Both the position numbers and the translations under genes were made by a program. Under the pieces are notes generated by a model, which was not told the origin of the DNA, ran no database searches, and saw nothing but the letters and a program-made list of their open reading frames with translations. 64,000 nt of DNA from Mycolicibacterium sp. ND9-15 (GTDB taxonomy: Bacteria; Actinomycetota; Actinomycetes; Mycobacteriales; Mycobacteriaceae): positions 2,021,501 through 2,085,500 of the forward strand of contig NZ_CP142362.1 of NCBI RefSeq assembly GCF_035918395.1, in the 5' to 3' direction. Positions 33,565 through 41,907 of this stretch are shown one piece after another. Within the stretch, counting starts at the first letter, position 1. Each line of letters begins with the position of its first letter.

Positions 33565-36110
33565 CTTTGCGGCACCTTCGGCATTCCGATCGGGACCTTG
33601 CGTCCCGATCTCTCGGTGAAATCGACTGTGGGGTCGGTGACGTCGGGAGCGTTGACGAAGGACACGAAGCGCGACAGTTTGTCCGGATCCTCGAGCACAC
33701 CCTTCCATTCGCAGGCATAGCCCGTCACGTGGCGGGCGACCGCTTCCTCGAATTCGGCGGCCAGGCCGAGCGAGTCGTTGCACACGACATCGCGGAGATG
33801 GTCAAGACCACCGTCGAGGCTCTCCAGCCACGGCGCCGTGCGCTGCAACCGGTCGGCGGTGCGGATGTAGAACATCAGGAATCGGTCGATGTAGCGGATC
33901 AGCGTCTCGTCGTCCAGGTCGCCGGCCAATAGTTGTGCGTGCCGCGGCGACATCCCGCCGTTGCCGCACACATAGAGGTTCCAACCCTGTTCGGTGGCGA
34001 TCACGCCGACGTCCTTGCTCTGCGCCTCGGCGCATTCGCGCGCACACCCCGATACGGCCATCTTGATCTTGTGCGGCGCCCGCAGGCCGCGGTAGCGCTT
34101 CTCGATTACGACGGCCATGTCGACGGAGTCCTGCTGGCCGTAGCGGCACCACGTGCTGCCGACACAGCTCTTGACGGTGCGCAACGCCTTGCCGTAGGCG
34201 TGGCCGGACTCCATTCCGCCCTCGACGAGTCGACGCCAGATCTTCGGCAGCTGATCGACTCGCGCCCCGAACATGTCGATGCGCTGACCACCGGTGATCT
34301 TGGTGTACAGACCGAAGTCCCTGGCGATCTCACCGATCAGGATCAGCTGCTCCGGGGTGATCTCACCGCCCGGTGACCGCGGCACCACCGAGTAGCTGCC
34401 GTTGCGCTGAATGTTGGCAAGAAAGTGGTCGTTGGAGTCCTGCAGCGACGCCTGCTCCCCGTCGAGGATGTGCTCGGAGCTCGTCGATGCCAGAATCGAC
34501 GCCACCGCGGGTTTGCAGATATCACAACCCTTTCCGGTGCCGAACCGTTCGATCAGGCCGGAGAAGGTGCGGATCTCGGTGGCACCGATGATCTCGAACA
34601 GCTCGGCGCGCGACTGGGCGAAGTGCTCGCACAGCGCCTTGGACTGTTCGACGCCTTCGGCTTCCAACAGCTGCTTGAGCAGCGGCACACACGAGCCGCA
34701 TGAGGTGCCGGCCAGCGTGCACTTCTTCAGACCGGCCACATCGGTGCATCCCGCGCCGATGGCTTGCTTCAGGTCGCCCTTCGTCACGTTGTTGCACGAG
34801 CAGATCTGCGCGATATCCGGTAGCGCACCGACGCCCAGGCCCGGCGCACCGCCGTCGGAAACCGGTGCGATCAACGACAGCGGGTCGCCAGGCAGTTCGC
34901 TGGCCACCATCGGACGCAGCACACCGTAGGCCGACGCGTCCCCGACCAGGACTCCGCCCAACAGGGTCTTGGCGTCATCCGAAAGCACCAGCTTGGCGTA
35001 TGTCTGCTTGACGGGATCATTGACCACGACGTTCAGGCAGTTGGGTGTGTGGCCCTGGGCATCGCCGAAGCTGGCCACGTCGACGCCGAGCAGTTTGAGC
35101 TTGGTCGACATATCGGCGTCACCGAACTCCGCGGCGCCGCCCAGCAGCCGGTCCGCCACCACCTCCGCGCTGGTGTAGCCGGGACCGACCAGCCCGTAGC
35201 AGCGGCCCTCGATAGCGGCCACCTCCCCGATCGCGAAGATGTCGGGATCGCTTGTGGCACAGGACAGATCGGTTAGCACGCCACCGCGTTGAGCGATCTC
35301 CAGGGAAGCTTCGCGGGCCAGTTCGTCGCGCGGGCGCACACCGGCCGCGAACACGACCACGCCGGTGTCGATGTGGCTGCCGTCGTTGAGCGACAACCGC
35401 ACCGAGTCATCCTGTTCGAATTTGCGCAGCGGCTTGTTGCGTTGCACCGGCACGATGCTCTCGGTGCCGACGCCGGTGTGTACCTCGATACCGAGGCCCT
35501 TGATCATCCGGCTCAGCAGCGCACCGCCCGCCTCGTCGAGCTGCGCCGCCATCAGGTGCGGCGCCATCTCGACGACGTGGGTTCTCAACCCGAACGCGCG
35601 CAACGCATTCGCCGCTTCCAGCCCGAGCAGACCGCCGCCGATCACCACCCCGACCGGCGTCTTGGAGGCGAGCGCGGTATCCGCACCGGCCCGGATGGCG
35701 TCCAGGTCGTCGAGGGTGCGGTAGACGTGGCAGACTGGCAGGTCGCGGCCCGGCACCGGCGGCACGAACGCATACGATCCGGTCGCCAACACCACCGCGT
35801 CGTATGGCACGCGCGCACCGTCGGCTGCCAGCACCTCCTTCGCGGTCCGGTCGATCCCCGTCACCCGGGTGCCCAACCGCAGATCCACCAGATCGTCGCC
35901 GGAGTAGTCGTTACCCGGAAGCGCCAGCAGGCTGCGGTCCCAGTGGTCGGTGTAGCCGGTGAGCCCGACGCGGTCGTAGGCGGCGTCGGCCTCCTCGGCA
36001 AGGATCGTCACGCGCCAGTCGCCGTCGACGTCACGGGACCGAAGCGCCTCCACGAACCGGTGACCGACCATGCCGTGGCCGACCACCACCACGCTTCTCG
36101 TTGACCGCAT
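33561..36110 (-). CDS. nirB: Assimilatory nitrite reductase large subunit NirB
   Basis: 849-residue NADH-dependent nitrite reductase that reduces nitrite to ammonium in the cytoplasm. Domains in order: FAD/NADH reductase (SVVVVGHGMVGHRF at the start, VVIGGGLLGLEAANAL near 150), a BFD-type [2Fe-2S] domain (ICSCNNVTKGDL ... KKCTLAGTSCGSCVP), then the sulfite/nitrite reductase half with the siroheme-[4Fe-4S] Cys motifs (SCVGSTWCRYGQQDS and SGCARECAEAQSKD). Length matches other mycobacterial NirB. The ATG at 36108-36110 is chosen because it follows a -10 hexamer by seven bases in a module shared with nnaR, indicating leaderless translation; an upstream frame to 36347 would cross the hsp20 control region. 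Confidence 0.94.
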   Translation of the reverse strand: MRSTRSVVVVGHGMVGHRFVEALRSRDVDGDWRVTILAEEADAAYDRVGLTGYTDHWDRSLLALPGNDYSGDDLVDLRLGTRVTGIDRTAKEVLAADGARVPYDAVVLATGSYAFVPPVPGRDLPVCHVYRTLDDLDAIRAGADTALASKTPVGVVIGGGLLGLEAANALRAFGLRTHVVEMAPHLMAAQLDEAGGALLSRMIKGLGIEVHTGVGTESIVPVQRNKPLRKFEQDDSVRLSLNDGSHIDTGVVVFAAGVRPRDELAREASLEIAQRGGVLTDLSCATSDPDIFAIGEVAAIEGRCYGLVGPGYTSAEVVADRLLGGAAEFGDADMSTKLKLLGVDVASFGDAQGHTPNCLNVVVNDPVKQTYAKLVLSDDAKTLLGGVLVGDASAYGVLRPMVASELPGDPLSLIAPVSDGGAPGLGVGALPDIAQICSCNNVTKGDLKQAIGAGCTDVAGLKKCTLAGTSCGSCVPLLKQLLEAEGVEQSKALCEHFAQSRAELFEIIGATEIRTFSGLIERFGTGKGCDICKPAVASILASTSSEHILDGEQASLQDSNDHFLANIQRNGSYSVVPRSPGGEITPEQLILIGEIARDFGLYTKITGGQRIDMFGARVDQLPKIWRRLVEGGMESGHAYGKALRTVKSCVGSTWCRYGQQDSVDMAVVIEKRYRGLRAPHKIKMAVSGCARECAEAQSKDVGVIATEQGWNLYVCGNGGMSPRHAQLLAGDLDDETLIRYIDRFLMFYIRTADRLQRTAPWLESLDGGLDHLRDVVCNDSLGLAAEFEEAVARHVTGYACEWKGVLEDPDKLSRFVSFVNAPDVTDPTVDFTERSGRKVPIGMPKVPQR

Positions 36111-36117
36111 ACGGCCG

Positions 36118-36144
36118 ACGCTAAGCAGCCGATATTGCCGCAAT
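36118..36144 (-). promoter_or_regulatory. nirB leaderless promoter module with palindrome
   Basis: Read on the minus strand, this begins with the perfect palindrome ATTGC-G-GCAAT (36144-36134) and ends with TGCTTAGCGT (36127-36118). TAGCGT is the likely -10, and the nirB ATG starts seven bases further on. The module matches the one before nnaR (31182-31208) at 22 of 27 positions, with identical spacing to the ATG. The palindrome is the candidate site for the regulator (NnaR or GlnR). Confidence 0.65.
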
Positions 36145-36184
36145 GTCGCCTCGTGTGAAGCGCCGATCACGGTGTGCTCACACA

Positions 36185-36225
36185 CGTTCGCGCCGGTTGT
36201 GAGACGGCTTCGCTCACGGCGAACG
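36185..36225. other. Imperfect inverted repeat between nirB and hsp20
   Basis: CGTTCGCGCCG (36185-36195) and CGGCGAACG (36217-36225) can pair, with TGAG / CTCA continuing the stem inward. It lies midway between the two divergent promoters. It could be an operator or an insulator-like hairpin; there is no further evidence. Confidence 0.3.
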
Positions 36226-36231
36226 GTGCTG

Positions 36232-36259
36232 GGGAACATGAGTGATGGTGACTCAAGTT
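36232..36259 (+). promoter_or_regulatory. HspR HAIR site overlapping an ECF-sigma-type promoter
   Basis: CATGAGT-N7-ACTCAAG (36237-36257) differs from the HspR-associated inverted repeat CTTGAGT-N7-ACTCAAG at one position. It is overlapped by GGGAACA (36232-36238) and AGTT (36256-36259) spaced by 17 bases, close to the GGGAAYA / GTT pattern of SigH/SigE promoters. The same combination controls acr2 in M. tuberculosis, as I recall. Heat or oxidative stress would relieve HspR repression and bring in the alternative sigma factor. Confidence 0.75.
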
Positions 36260-36313
36260 TTATCGACTGAGCGACCGGCATGGTGCCGGTCAGCAGCGAG
36301 GAAGGCGACAACT

Positions 36314-36754
36314 GTGAGCACTTTGGCATTGCGGACCCGTCCCGCATGGGACCTCGACCGGTGGGTACGCGACTTCTTCGGCCCGGTGACCGCCGAGCAC
36401 TGGTCCACGGGGGCCTTCACCCCCGCCGTGGAGATCGTCAGGGACGGCGACGACGCGCTCGTCCGCGTCGAGCTACCCGGCCTTGACGTCGAGAAGGACG
36501 TGAACGTCGAGGTCGACCGCGGCTACCTGGTGGTCCACGGCGAGCGTCGCGACGAGCGCGCCAGTGACCCGGCCAAAGACGTCCGCTATATCCGCGAGGT
36601 GCGCTACGGCTCGTTCCGCCGATCGTTCAAGCTGCCCGACCACGTCACCGGTCAGGACATCAAGGCCGAGTACGACGCCGGTGTGTTGACGCTGCGCGTG
36701 GCCGGTGCCCACAAGGGCGCCCAGGCGCAGCGCATCGCGATCGAAACCAAGTAG
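36314..36754 (+). CDS. hsp20: Small heat shock protein Hsp20 (Acr2-like)
   Basis: 146-residue alpha-crystallin-type chaperone. The N-terminus (STLALRTRPAWDLDRWVRDF) matches the mycobacterial Acr2/HrpA subgroup; the crystallin domain spans about residues 33-130 with VELPGLDVEKDVNVEVDRGY, REVRYGSFRRSFKLPD and the terminal YDAGVLTLRVAG (the GVL motif). It holds unfolding proteins as oligomers without ATP. The GTG at 36314 follows AGGAAGG at 8-base spacing; a start at 36242 would lie inside the HspR site. Transcription is likely controlled by the HAIR/ECF region at 36232-36259. Confidence 0.92.
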   Translation: MSTLALRTRPAWDLDRWVRDFFGPVTAEHWSTGAFTPAVEIVRDGDDALVRVELPGLDVEKDVNVEVDRGYLVVHGERRDERASDPAKDVRYIREVRYGSFRRSFKLPDHVTGQDIKAEYDAGVLTLRVAGAHKGAQAQRIAIETK

Positions 36755-36768
36755 CAGCCCGGCCCCGA

Positions 36769-36801
36769 AAGCCGGTGGAACCCTTGAGGTTCCACCGGCT
36801 T
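36769..36801. terminator. Perfect 14-bp hairpin after hsp20
   Basis: AAGCCGGTGGAACC (36769-36782) and GGTTCCACCGGCTT (36788-36801) pair perfectly around a 5-base loop CTTGA, 15 bp after the hsp20 stop and 8 bp before the stop of the convergent membrane-protein gene. It is GC-rich and strong, and probably terminates both directions. Confidence 0.85.
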
Positions 36802-36808
36802 CGGCGTC

Positions 36809-37102
36809 TCAGCCGCCCGGCGTCTCCGTGGTGGTCGCTGGGGTCGGCGACGGTTCCGGGCCCCTGACTTCGGTGGTCTCGACGCTCGGCGTGGTGTAGT
36901 GCGGTGTCGTCGTCGGCGATGTCGTATACGTCAACGGAACCGACGTGGGCGCAGGCGGCGGAACGGATGCGGGCACCTTGGCGCTGTCCGCGGTCCGGAT
37001 CACCGCATAGATCAGGATCGCCACCAACACCGCCGCGGCGACACCGGCGGCCGTGATCAGCGACTGGTCGTCCTGCCAGTTCCGATCGTCGTCGTCAGAC
37101 AC
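36809..37102 (-). CDS. Small membrane-anchored Pro/Thr-rich protein
   Basis: 97-residue protein with an acidic N-terminus (MSDDDDRNWQDDQS), a single hydrophobic helix (about 16-35; TAAGVAAAVLVAILIYAVI) and an extended Pro/Thr/Ser tail (for example PPPAPTSVPLTYTT and TPATTTETPGG). Predicted N-in/C-out, so the tail would sit in the periplasm or cell wall, where such tails are often O-mannosylated. It starts 10 bp after the stop of the upstream lyase-family gene, suggesting co-transcription. No function is recognised. Confidence 0.7.
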   Translation of the reverse strand: MSDDDDRNWQDDQSLITAAGVAAAVLVAILIYAVIRTADSAKVPASVPPPAPTSVPLTYTTSPTTTPHYTTPSVETTEVRGPEPSPTPATTTETPGG

Positions 37103-37111
37103 GGCCCCGCC

Positions 37112-37870
37112 CTAAACCCAGCGCTGCAACAGCTCCTTGGCCCGCTCCGACAGCGCGCGCTGCAGGAACGGTCCGAAGCTGACACGCGCCACCCCCAATG
37201 GTCCGAACGACGCGGGGTCGTCCTGATCGGGCAGACCGATCGCGTTCACCGGGAGCGGCAACTCAGAGGTGAGGCGGCGCAGCGTATCCGGCTCGTGCCG
37301 GCCAACCGGGTAGAGGACGTCGGCTCCCGCTGCGGCGGCCTCGGTCAGCCGTGCGATCGCGCGGTCGACACGATCGGACTCGTCGCCGTCCTGGCGCAGG
37401 AACAGATCCGTGCGGGCGTTGATCACCACGTGCACGCCGGTGCGGTCCGCCGCTTCCCGCAGCCCGGCGACCAACTCTGCGTGCTCGGCGGCCGAGCGCA
37501 GCCTCTTGTTCTCGCTGTGCACGGTGTCTTCGATGTTGAACCCGACGCCGCCCGCCTCCAGCAGCCCGTCGATCAGCCGCGTCGGGGACTGGGCATAGCC
37601 GGACTCGAGGTCCACCGATACCGGCACGTCGACCGCGGCGGTGATCTGCTTGACGCGGGCCACCACGTCGTCGAACGCCATGCCCTCCCCGTCGGGTTTG
37701 CCAACCGAATCGGCCACCGGGTGACTGCCGACGGTCAGCGCAGCAAATCCTTCGTCGACCGCGAGCCGCGCCGACCAGGCGTCCCAGACGGTCGGCAGAA
37801 TCACCGGGTTTCCCGGCCTGTGCAACGCCAGCAGCGCGTCGGCTCGCTCCTTGAGCGTTTCCTCGGGCAT
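37112..37870 (-). CDS. Isocitrate lyase/PEP mutase family protein
   Basis: 252-residue TIM-barrel lyase of the isocitrate lyase/phosphoenolpyruvate mutase family. Metal and substrate-binding elements are WDAWSARLAVDEGF, VSVDLESGYAQ (conserved Asp), GFNIEDTVHSENKRLRS and VINARTDLFL. The catalytic Cys of isocitrate and methylisocitrate lyases (KKCGH-type) is missing; that place reads EDTVHSENKR, which fits the oxaloacetate decarboxylase or carboxyvinyl-phosphonate-type branch. The precise reaction is not determinable. It lies divergently from the Sdh operon across a dyad at 37933-37960. Confidence 0.78.
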   Translation of the reverse strand: MPEETLKERADALLALHRPGNPVILPTVWDAWSARLAVDEGFAALTVGSHPVADSVGKPDGEGMAFDDVVARVKQITAAVDVPVSVDLESGYAQSPTRLIDGLLEAGGVGFNIEDTVHSENKRLRSAAEHAELVAGLREAADRTGVHVVINARTDLFLRQDGDESDRVDRAIARLTEAAAAGADVLYPVGRHEPDTLRRLTSELPLPVNAIGLPDQDDPASFGPLGVARVSFGPFLQRALSERAKELLQRWV

Positions 37871-37932
37871 CGGCCCCTCCTTCGGTTTGACGTGATCGGT
37901 TTCACGGTGGACTGGATGATGCGGCGGGCGAC

Positions 37933-37960
37933 GGGTGTCGTACTGTGATGCCTGACACCC
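37933..37960. promoter_or_regulatory. GGGTGTC-N14-GACACCC dyad before the sdh operon
   Basis: A perfect 7-bp inverted repeat with arms 37933-37939 and 37954-37960, whose arms are 21 bp (two helical turns) apart, 9 bp before the ribosome-binding site AAGGAGG of the first sdh-operon gene. Placement at the promoter/5' end of the operon makes it a candidate operator. No known mycobacterial regulator consensus fits clearly. Confidence 0.5.
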
Positions 37961-37979
37961 TTCAGCCCAAGGAGGTCAT

Positions 37980-38273
37980 TTGTCCAGCACAAGCGAACTT
38001 GCCGAGCTTCACGAGCTAATCGGAAGCCTGCGGCGGTGCGTGACATCGTTGGCGTCGAAGTACGGGGACACCCCGGGCACGCGTCGCATCGTCAACGATG
38101 CCGAGCGCCTCCTCAACGACATCGATCGTCTCGACATTGACGCCGAAGAGCTGGAGCTGACCCGCGGCGTGGTTCACCAGCCCGCCGGCGACCGCATCCC
38201 GATCCCGGACACCCAGTACGACACCGATTTCTGGCGCGGTGTCGACGACGAGGGGCTCGGCGGCGTCCGCTGA
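37980..38273 (+). CDS. Hypothetical protein, first gene of the sdh1 operon
   Basis: 97-residue soluble protein starting at a TTG preceded by AAGGAGG. It is largely helical: LAELHELIGSLRRCVTSLASKYG and NDAERLLNDIDRLDIDAEEL, then a C-terminal segment with PDTQYDTDFWRGVDDEGLGG. Position and size match Rv0250c (about 97 residues by memory), which always precedes Sdh1 in mycobacteria. The helical hairpin suggests a protein-protein adaptor, perhaps an assembly factor for the dehydrogenase, but nothing in the sequence proves this. It is 49 bp ahead of the membrane-anchor gene. Confidence 0.8.
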   Translation: MSSTSELAELHELIGSLRRCVTSLASKYGDTPGTRRIVNDAERLLNDIDRLDIDAEELELTRGVVHQPAGDRIPIPDTQYDTDFWRGVDDEGLGGVR

Positions 38274-38322
38274 CCGCGGACGTCGGAGAGCACCCGGGAC
38301 AACTCGACACCGAAAGGCAACA

Positions 38323-39144
38323 GTGAGCGCACCCACCGCCGACCGCAAGGCGACCGGCGTCTTTTCGCCGAGCCGTGCCCAGATCCCGCAGCGCACCCTG
38401 CGCACCGACCGGTGGTGGCTGCCATCCACCTGGACCAACATCGGATTGGCCGCGTTCATCATCTACGCGACCATCCGCGCGTTCTGGGGTAGCGCCTACT
38501 GGGTCGACGACTACCACTACCTGACGCCGTTCTACTCCCCCTGCGTGAGTGCGTCCTGTGTACCGGGCGCAAGCCATCTCGGCGTCTGGTTCGGACACTT
38601 CCCGCCGTGGATTCCGCTGGGCATGCTGGTCTTGCCGTTCCTGCTCGCCTTCCGGATCACCTGCTACTACTACCGCAAGGCCTACTACCGCTCGGTGTGG
38701 CAGTCGCCGCCGGCATGCGCTGTCGCCGAACCGCACACCAAATACACCGGCGAGACGCGCCTGCCGCTGATCTTTCAGAACAGCCACCGGTACTTCTTCT
38801 ACGTCGCATTTTTGATATCTCTGCTCAACACCTACGACGCGATCGCCGCGTTCCATTCGCCCTCGGGTTTCGGATTTGGTTTGGGCAACGTCATTCTGGT
38901 GGTCAACGTGTCGCTGCTGTGGTGCTACACCCTGGGCTGCCACTCCTGTCGACATGTCACCGGTGGTCGGCTCAAGCACTTCTCGAAGCATCCGGTCCGG
39001 TACTGGGCCTGGACCAAGGTCAGCTGGTTGAACACGCGGCACATGCAGTTCGCGTGGACCACGCTCGCCACGCTGGCGTTCACGGACTTCTACATCATGC
39101 TAGTCGCCAGCGGAACGATTTCAGATCTGAGATTCGTTGGCTAG
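38323..39144 (+). CDS. sdhC: Succinate dehydrogenase Sdh1 membrane anchor subunit
   Basis: 273-residue membrane protein with five to six hydrophobic helices, for example NIGLAAFIIYATIRAFWGSA, LGMLVLPFLLAFRITCYYYR, VAFLISLLNTYDAIAAF and VILVVNVSLLWCYTLGC. It contains several His likely to serve heme (SHRYFFYV, GCHSCRHVTGG, KHFSKHP, TRHMQFAW). It anchors the catalytic subunits and passes electrons to menaquinone. Length equals that recalled for Rv0249c. GTG start at 38323. There is no separate SdhD, which is typical of this Sdh1 type with a single large anchor. Confidence 0.85.
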   Translation: MSAPTADRKATGVFSPSRAQIPQRTLRTDRWWLPSTWTNIGLAAFIIYATIRAFWGSAYWVDDYHYLTPFYSPCVSASCVPGASHLGVWFGHFPPWIPLGMLVLPFLLAFRITCYYYRKAYYRSVWQSPPACAVAEPHTKYTGETRLPLIFQNSHRYFFYVAFLISLLNTYDAIAAFHSPSGFGFGLGNVILVVNVSLLWCYTLGCHSCRHVTGGRLKHFSKHPVRYWAWTKVSWLNTRHMQFAWTTLATLAFTDFYIMLVASGTISDLRFVG

Positions 39145-39185
39145 CACCAGTATTCGTCGACTAGCACACATTCAAGTGAGGACTG

Positions 39186-41102
39186 ATGGCTGAATTAGAA
39201 CGGCACTCCTACGACGTCGTCGTGATCGGTGCCGGCGGTGCGGGTTTGCGGGCGGTCATCGAGGCGGCCGAACGCGGCCTGAAGGTCGCGGTGATCACGA
39301 AGTCGTTGTTCGGCAAGGCACATACCGTGATGGCCGAGGGCGGCTGCGCGGCGGCGATGGGCAACGCGAACCCGAAGGACAACTGGCAGGTCCACTTCAA
39401 GGACACCATGCGTGGCGGAAAGTTCCTCAACAACTGGCGGATGGCCGAGTTGCACGCCAAGGAGGCCCCGGATCGTGTCTGGGAGCTGGAGAGCTACGGC
39501 GCGCTGTTCGACCGCACCAAGGACGGACGGATCAGCCAGCGCAACTTCGGCGGCCACACCTATCCGCGGCTTGCGCACGTCGGTGACCGCACCGGACTCG
39601 AGATCATCCGCACGCTGCAGCAGAAGATCGTTTCCCTGCAGCAGGAGGACAAGGCGGAGTTCGGCGACTACGAGGCCCGGATCCGGGTGTTCCACGAGAC
39701 CACGATCACCGATCTGATCAAGGATGGTGACCGGATCGCCGGCGCATTCGGCTACTACCGCGAGGGCGGCAACTTCGTCCTGTTCGAGGCCCCGGCGGTG
39801 GTGCTGGCCACCGGCGGGATCGGCAAGTCCTACAAGGTGACGTCGAACTCCTGGGAGTACACCGGCGACGGCCACGCCTTGGCACTGCGGGCCGGCGCGA
39901 CGCTGATCAACATGGAGTTCGTCCAGTTCCACCCGACGGGGATGGTCTGGCCGCCCAGTGTCAAGGGCATCCTGGTCACCGAGGGTGTGCGTGGCGACGG
40001 CGGTGTGCTGAAGAACTCCGACGGCAAGCGCTTCATGTTCGACTACATCCCGGCGGTGTTCAAAGGCCAGTACGCAGAGAGCATCGAGGAGGCCGACCAG
40101 TGGCTCAAGGACAACGACTCCGCACGTCGCACCCCTGACCTGCTGCCGCGCGACGAGGTGGCCCGCGCGATCAACTCGGAGGTCAAGGCCGATCGCGGCA
40201 CTCCGCACGGCGGCGTCTATCTCGACATCGCCTCGCGGCTGCCCGCCGAGGAGATCAAGCGGCGGCTGCCGTCGATGTACCACCAGTTCATGGAGCTCGC
40301 CGAGGTCGACATCACCAAGGAGGCCATGGAGGTCGGGCCGACGTGCCACTACGTGATGGGCGGCATCGAAGTGGACCCAGACACGGGTGCGGCCAAGACG
40401 CCCGGCCTGTTCGCCGCCGGCGAGTGTTCCGGCGGCATGCACGGCTCGAACCGGTTGGGCGGCAATTCGCTTTCCGATCTGCTGGTGTTCGGCAGGCGCG
40501 CCGGGATGGGCGCCGCCGACTACGTCCGCGCACTCGGCGAGCGTCCCAAGGTGTCCGACACCGCCCTCGAAGAATCGACGAAGTTGGCGTTGCATCCGTT
40601 CGAGGGCCCGACCAACGGGGATGCCGCCGAGAACCCCTACACCCTGCAGCTCGATCTGCAGGACACGATGAACAGCCTGGTCGGCATCATCCGCAACGCC
40701 GACGAGGTGAGCGAGGCGATCGAGAAGCTCAAGGAACTGCGCGAGCGGTACAAGCGGGTGCGGGTGGAAGGTGGCCGACACTTCAATCCCGGCTGGCATC
40801 TGGCCATCGACCTGCGCAATATGCTCCTGGTCAGCGAGTGCATCGCCATGGCGGCGCTGCAGCGTACCGAGAGCCGTGGCGGGCACACGCGCGACGACTA
40901 TCCGTCGATGGAGTCGTCGTGGCGTAAGACGCTGCTGGTGTGCCGGGCAGAAGGCGAGACCGTGGTGCCCGACATCAGTATCACCCCCGAGGATCAGGTC
41001 CCGATGCGCGACGACCTGTTGGAGTTGGTCGACATCGAAGAGTTGGAGAAGTACTTCACTTCAGAAGAACTCGCCAACCACTCGTCTAGGAGAGGCGCAT
41101 GA
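39186..41102 (+). CDS. sdhA: Succinate dehydrogenase flavoprotein subunit (Sdh1)
   Basis: 638-residue SdhA. The FAD-binding motif is VVVIGAGGAGLRAVIEA (about residues 11-27) and the covalent flavin attachment His is His46 in GKAHTVMAEGG. Substrate and proton-shuttle elements include RNFGGHTYPRLAHVGDRTG (in parts RNFGGHTYPR, HVGDRTG), EFVQFHPTGM, THVMGG-like CHYVMGGIEVD and HGSNRLGGNSL. It oxidises succinate to fumarate at the cytoplasmic face, feeding the respiratory chain. It begins 41 bp after the anchor gene and overlaps sdhB by ATGA. Confidence 0.95.
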   Translation: MAELERHSYDVVVIGAGGAGLRAVIEAAERGLKVAVITKSLFGKAHTVMAEGGCAAAMGNANPKDNWQVHFKDTMRGGKFLNNWRMAELHAKEAPDRVWELESYGALFDRTKDGRISQRNFGGHTYPRLAHVGDRTGLEIIRTLQQKIVSLQQEDKAEFGDYEARIRVFHETTITDLIKDGDRIAGAFGYYREGGNFVLFEAPAVVLATGGIGKSYKVTSNSWEYTGDGHALALRAGATLINMEFVQFHPTGMVWPPSVKGILVTEGVRGDGGVLKNSDGKRFMFDYIPAVFKGQYAESIEEADQWLKDNDSARRTPDLLPRDEVARAINSEVKADRGTPHGGVYLDIASRLPAEEIKRRLPSMYHQFMELAEVDITKEAMEVGPTCHYVMGGIEVDPDTGAAKTPGLFAAGECSGGMHGSNRLGGNSLSDLLVFGRRAGMGAADYVRALGERPKVSDTALEESTKLALHPFEGPTNGDAAENPYTLQLDLQDTMNSLVGIIRNADEVSEAIEKLKELRERYKRVRVEGGRHFNPGWHLAIDLRNMLLVSECIAMAALQRTESRGGHTRDDYPSMESSWRKTLLVCRAEGETVVPDISITPEDQVPMRDDLLELVDIEELEKYFTSEELANHSSRRGA

Positions 41103-41848
41103 GCTACCAGGCAAAGATGCGGGTGTGGCGCGGCGACGACACCCACGGCGCGCTGCAGGACTTCTCGGTAGAGGTCAACGAGGGCGAGGTGGTGCTCGAC
41201 ATCATCCACCGGCTGCAGCAGACGCAGGCGGGCGATCTCGCGGTGCGGTGGAACTGCAAGGCGGGCAAATGCGGATCCTGCTCGGCGGAGATCAACGGCA
41301 GGCCCCGGCTACTGTGCATGACACGGATGTCGACGTTCGACCAGTCCGAGGTCATCACCGTGACGCCGCTGCGCACCTTCCCCGTGATCCGCGACCTGGT
41401 CACGGACGTGTCCTTTAACTACCAGAAAGCCAGGGAGATCCCGTCATTCGCACCGCCGAAGGATCTGCAGCCCGGCGAGTACCGGATGCAGCAAGAGGAT
41501 GTCGGCCGGTCACAGGAGTTTCGCAAGTGCATCGAGTGCTTCCTGTGCCAGAACGTCTGCCACGTGATTCGTGATCACGAGGAAAGCAAGGAGGCGTTCG
41601 CCGGCCCGCGGTTCTTCATTCGCATCGCCGAACTCGAGATGCATCCGCTCGATACGGCGGATCGGCGCGATCTCGCCCAGGACGAGGCCGGTCTGGGCAT
41701 GTGCAATATCACGAAGTGCTGCACCGAAGTCTGCCCGGAACACATCAAGATCACCGACAACGCGATCATTCCGATGAAGGAACGGGTCGCCGGACACCGG
41801 TACGACCCGGTGGTGTGGCTGGGCAACAAGTTGTTCAGACGCCGGTGA
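41099..41848 (+). CDS. sdhB: Succinate dehydrogenase iron-sulfur subunit (Sdh1)
   Basis: 249-residue SdhB. The [2Fe-2S] ligands are Cys53, Cys58, Cys61 and Cys73 (NCKAGKCGSCSAEINGRPRL is the core). The C-terminal ferredoxin-like domain supplies the [4Fe-4S] and [3Fe-4S] ligands in CIECFLCQNVC and CNITKCCTEVCPEHIK. It relays electrons from the flavin to the membrane anchor. The start overlaps the sdhA stop. The operon probably ends after the small gene at 41908-42069, at the strong hairpin 42077-42125. Confidence 0.95.
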   Translation: MSYQAKMRVWRGDDTHGALQDFSVEVNEGEVVLDIIHRLQQTQAGDLAVRWNCKAGKCGSCSAEINGRPRLLCMTRMSTFDQSEVITVTPLRTFPVIRDLVTDVSFNYQKAREIPSFAPPKDLQPGEYRMQQEDVGRSQEFRKCIECFLCQNVCHVIRDHEESKEAFAGPRFFIRIAELEMHPLDTADRRDLAQDEAGLGMCNITKCCTEVCPEHIKITDNAIIPMKERVAGHRYDPVVWLGNKLFRRR

Positions 41849-41907
41849 GCGTTGGGCCGGGTGGGTAGTCTGCGGGTAGCGGCCAATCAACGACGAAAGG
41901 TTGCACC

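Noticed and set aside
39195..40886. 563-codon open frame antisense to sdhA
   Set aside because: It mirrors the codon structure of sdhA in a GC-rich genome, contains no family motif, and sdhA is certain.
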